A DNA stretch of 6,472 nt from Ignavibacteriales bacterium (GTDB lineage Bacteria; Bacteroidota; Ignavibacteria; T3Sed10-11). Below, in pieces: positions 5,760 through 6,472 of this stretch. A program made the position numbers and the translations under genes. The first letter of the stretch is position 1, and every line of letters begins with the position of its first letter. The stretch spans positions 1-6,472 of the forward strand of contig PWJF01000183.1 in NCBI GenBank assembly GCA_003560935.1. The letters are read 5' to 3'. The notes under the pieces were generated by a model that was not told the origin of the DNA, did not search any database, and saw only the letters and a program-made list of their open reading frames with translations.

Positions 5760-6371
5760 TCAGAAGTATATCGATAGAAAAATCCCGCCCGCTTGAATAC
5801 CGACAAGGTATTGAGTGGTTGTATCCGTTCTCGTTTCAGTGTCTATTGTTCTGTCCTCGATAGTTCTTAAAGCAGTCAGGCGAAGTGCATATTCACCCGC
5901 CACGCTGAGATTTTTCGTTAAGAAATACTCAATACCGAATACAGGACCGATACTACCGCGCAGGATCCTTCTTTTTTCTTCGTGCGGAAACGCGCCGTTT
6001 TCTTCACGTTCAAATTTATAGCGAGAATAGTCGACCGTTAACTCGAGTCCTGTGTATCCGCGTATATAATGCCTTAGATTTCTGTGAAAAAATTCGCCTG
6101 CCCGTAATCCTGCAGAGTAACTATTTTCTGTAATATCCTGTCCTTGTTCACGATCAGTTTGCAGGTGTCTAAATGAACCGGTCAATCCGATCCTGAAAGC
6201 ACGTGTGTCCGAATGAAAGAATTTTCCGCCGACACCGCCTTTGAAATTGGATAACGATATCTGATTAAATTCAAAAAGGATCGCAGATGATCCGTCGCCC
6301 GGATAGTCATTATCGTCGGCGAAGATAGAAAGAGGAAGCAAGAAAATAAAAAAATATAAAAATGATTTCAT
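5760..6371 (-). CDS. Exported outer-membrane beta-barrel protein
   Basis: This 203-residue protein has a clear signal peptide: Lys2, a hydrophobic core from Phe4 to Phe17, and a likely cleavage after Ala18 (SIFA-DDND). The mature part alternates polar and hydrophobic residues in about eight segments, for example ILFEFNQISLSNF, FRIGLTGSFRHL and LSVAGEYALRLTAL. Charged turns lie between them, and the protein ends in GIFLSIYF with a terminal Phe. An aromatic C-terminal residue is the classical signal for BAM-mediated insertion. A small eight-stranded barrel of the opacity/OmpW-like structural class is inferred; strand count is by eye. No enzymatic motif is seen, and its role is unknown. AGGAGG (6384-6379) lies seven bases before the ATG, fixing the start. 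The gene converges on the permease, with only three bases between the two stop codons. Confidence 0.9.
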   Translation of the reverse strand: MKSFLYFFIFLLPLSIFADDNDYPGDGSSAILFEFNQISLSNFKGGVGGKFFHSDTRAFRIGLTGSFRHLQTDREQGQDITENSYSAGLRAGEFFHRNLRHYIRGYTGLELTVDYSRYKFEREENGAFPHEEKRRILRGSIGPVFGIEYFLTKNLSVAGEYALRLTALRTIEDRTIDTETRTDTTTQYLVGIQAGGIFLSIYF

Positions 6372-6443
6372 TGAAGTACCTCCTAAATGATTATTTGTTA
6401 TGCAAGGATTGTTAGATTTTCCGCTTTAATGAAGCCCGCAAAA

Positions 6444-6449
6444 AGTATA
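6444..6449 (-). promoter_or_regulatory. Possible -10 element for the beta-barrel gene
   Basis: On the minus strand, TATACT (6449-6444, five of six consensus matches) lies about 70 bases upstream of the ATG. No good -35 match is seen at 16-18 bases upstream, where the sequence is AT-rich. The remaining bases 6385-6472 hold no other recognisable element. Confidence 0.3.
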
Positions 6450-6472
6450 CCATTATTTTTTTATCATTATTA

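Noticed and set aside
5796..5812. AATACC/GGTATT hairpin just after the permease stop codon
   Set aside because: It has a 6-bp stem without an adjacent T-tract and lies inside the barrel protein's codons. It is not convincing as a terminator.

Overview
The window comes from a bacterial chromosome of moderate to low GC content. It opens in the 3' end of a 23S rRNA gene, followed by a 5S rRNA gene and a clear intrinsic terminator. The organism is almost certainly a diderm: the last gene encodes a small exported beta-barrel protein with a signal peptide and a C-terminal phenylalanine. The barrel style and the rRNA sequences suggest the FCB group or a spirochaete-like lineage, but I cannot fix the phylum by eye.

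Layout. 1-482: the tail of an rRNA operon (+). 593-1081: an orphan four-helix membrane protein (+) with no recognisable family. 1205-2143 (-): an arginase-superfamily metallohydrolase closest to formimidoylglutamase (HutG). 2274-3044 (-): a patatin-like (RssA/YchK-type) serine hydrolase. The two minus-strand genes are co-directional, and each has its own candidate promoter. 3045-3325: a divergent intergenic region with promoters facing both ways. 3326-3613 (+): a small, highly charged coiled-coil protein of the sll1863-like stress-protein type. 3632-3959 (+): a decayed fragment of a glycogen debranching enzyme gene (glgX). 3987-5756 (+): an SLC13/DASS-family ion:solute permease with two internal RCK_C (TrkA-C) domains. 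5760-6371 (-): the beta-barrel protein, convergent with the permease and separated from it by only 3 bases.

The genes do not form one pathway. They look like a set of independent housekeeping and accessory genes downstream of an rRNA operon. The most informative finding is the glgX remnant. Three well-conserved blocks of GlgX lie in order but are joined across two internal deletions. The first deletion keeps the frame and the second changes it, and both ends of the gene are missing. I see no evidence of a new defence system, mobile element, CRISPR array or biosynthetic cluster. The remaining oddities are a patatin oxyanion loop lacking its usual arginine, two perfect 10-bp inverted repeats inside coding sequence, and a mixture of genes with strong and with no Shine-Dalgarno sequences.
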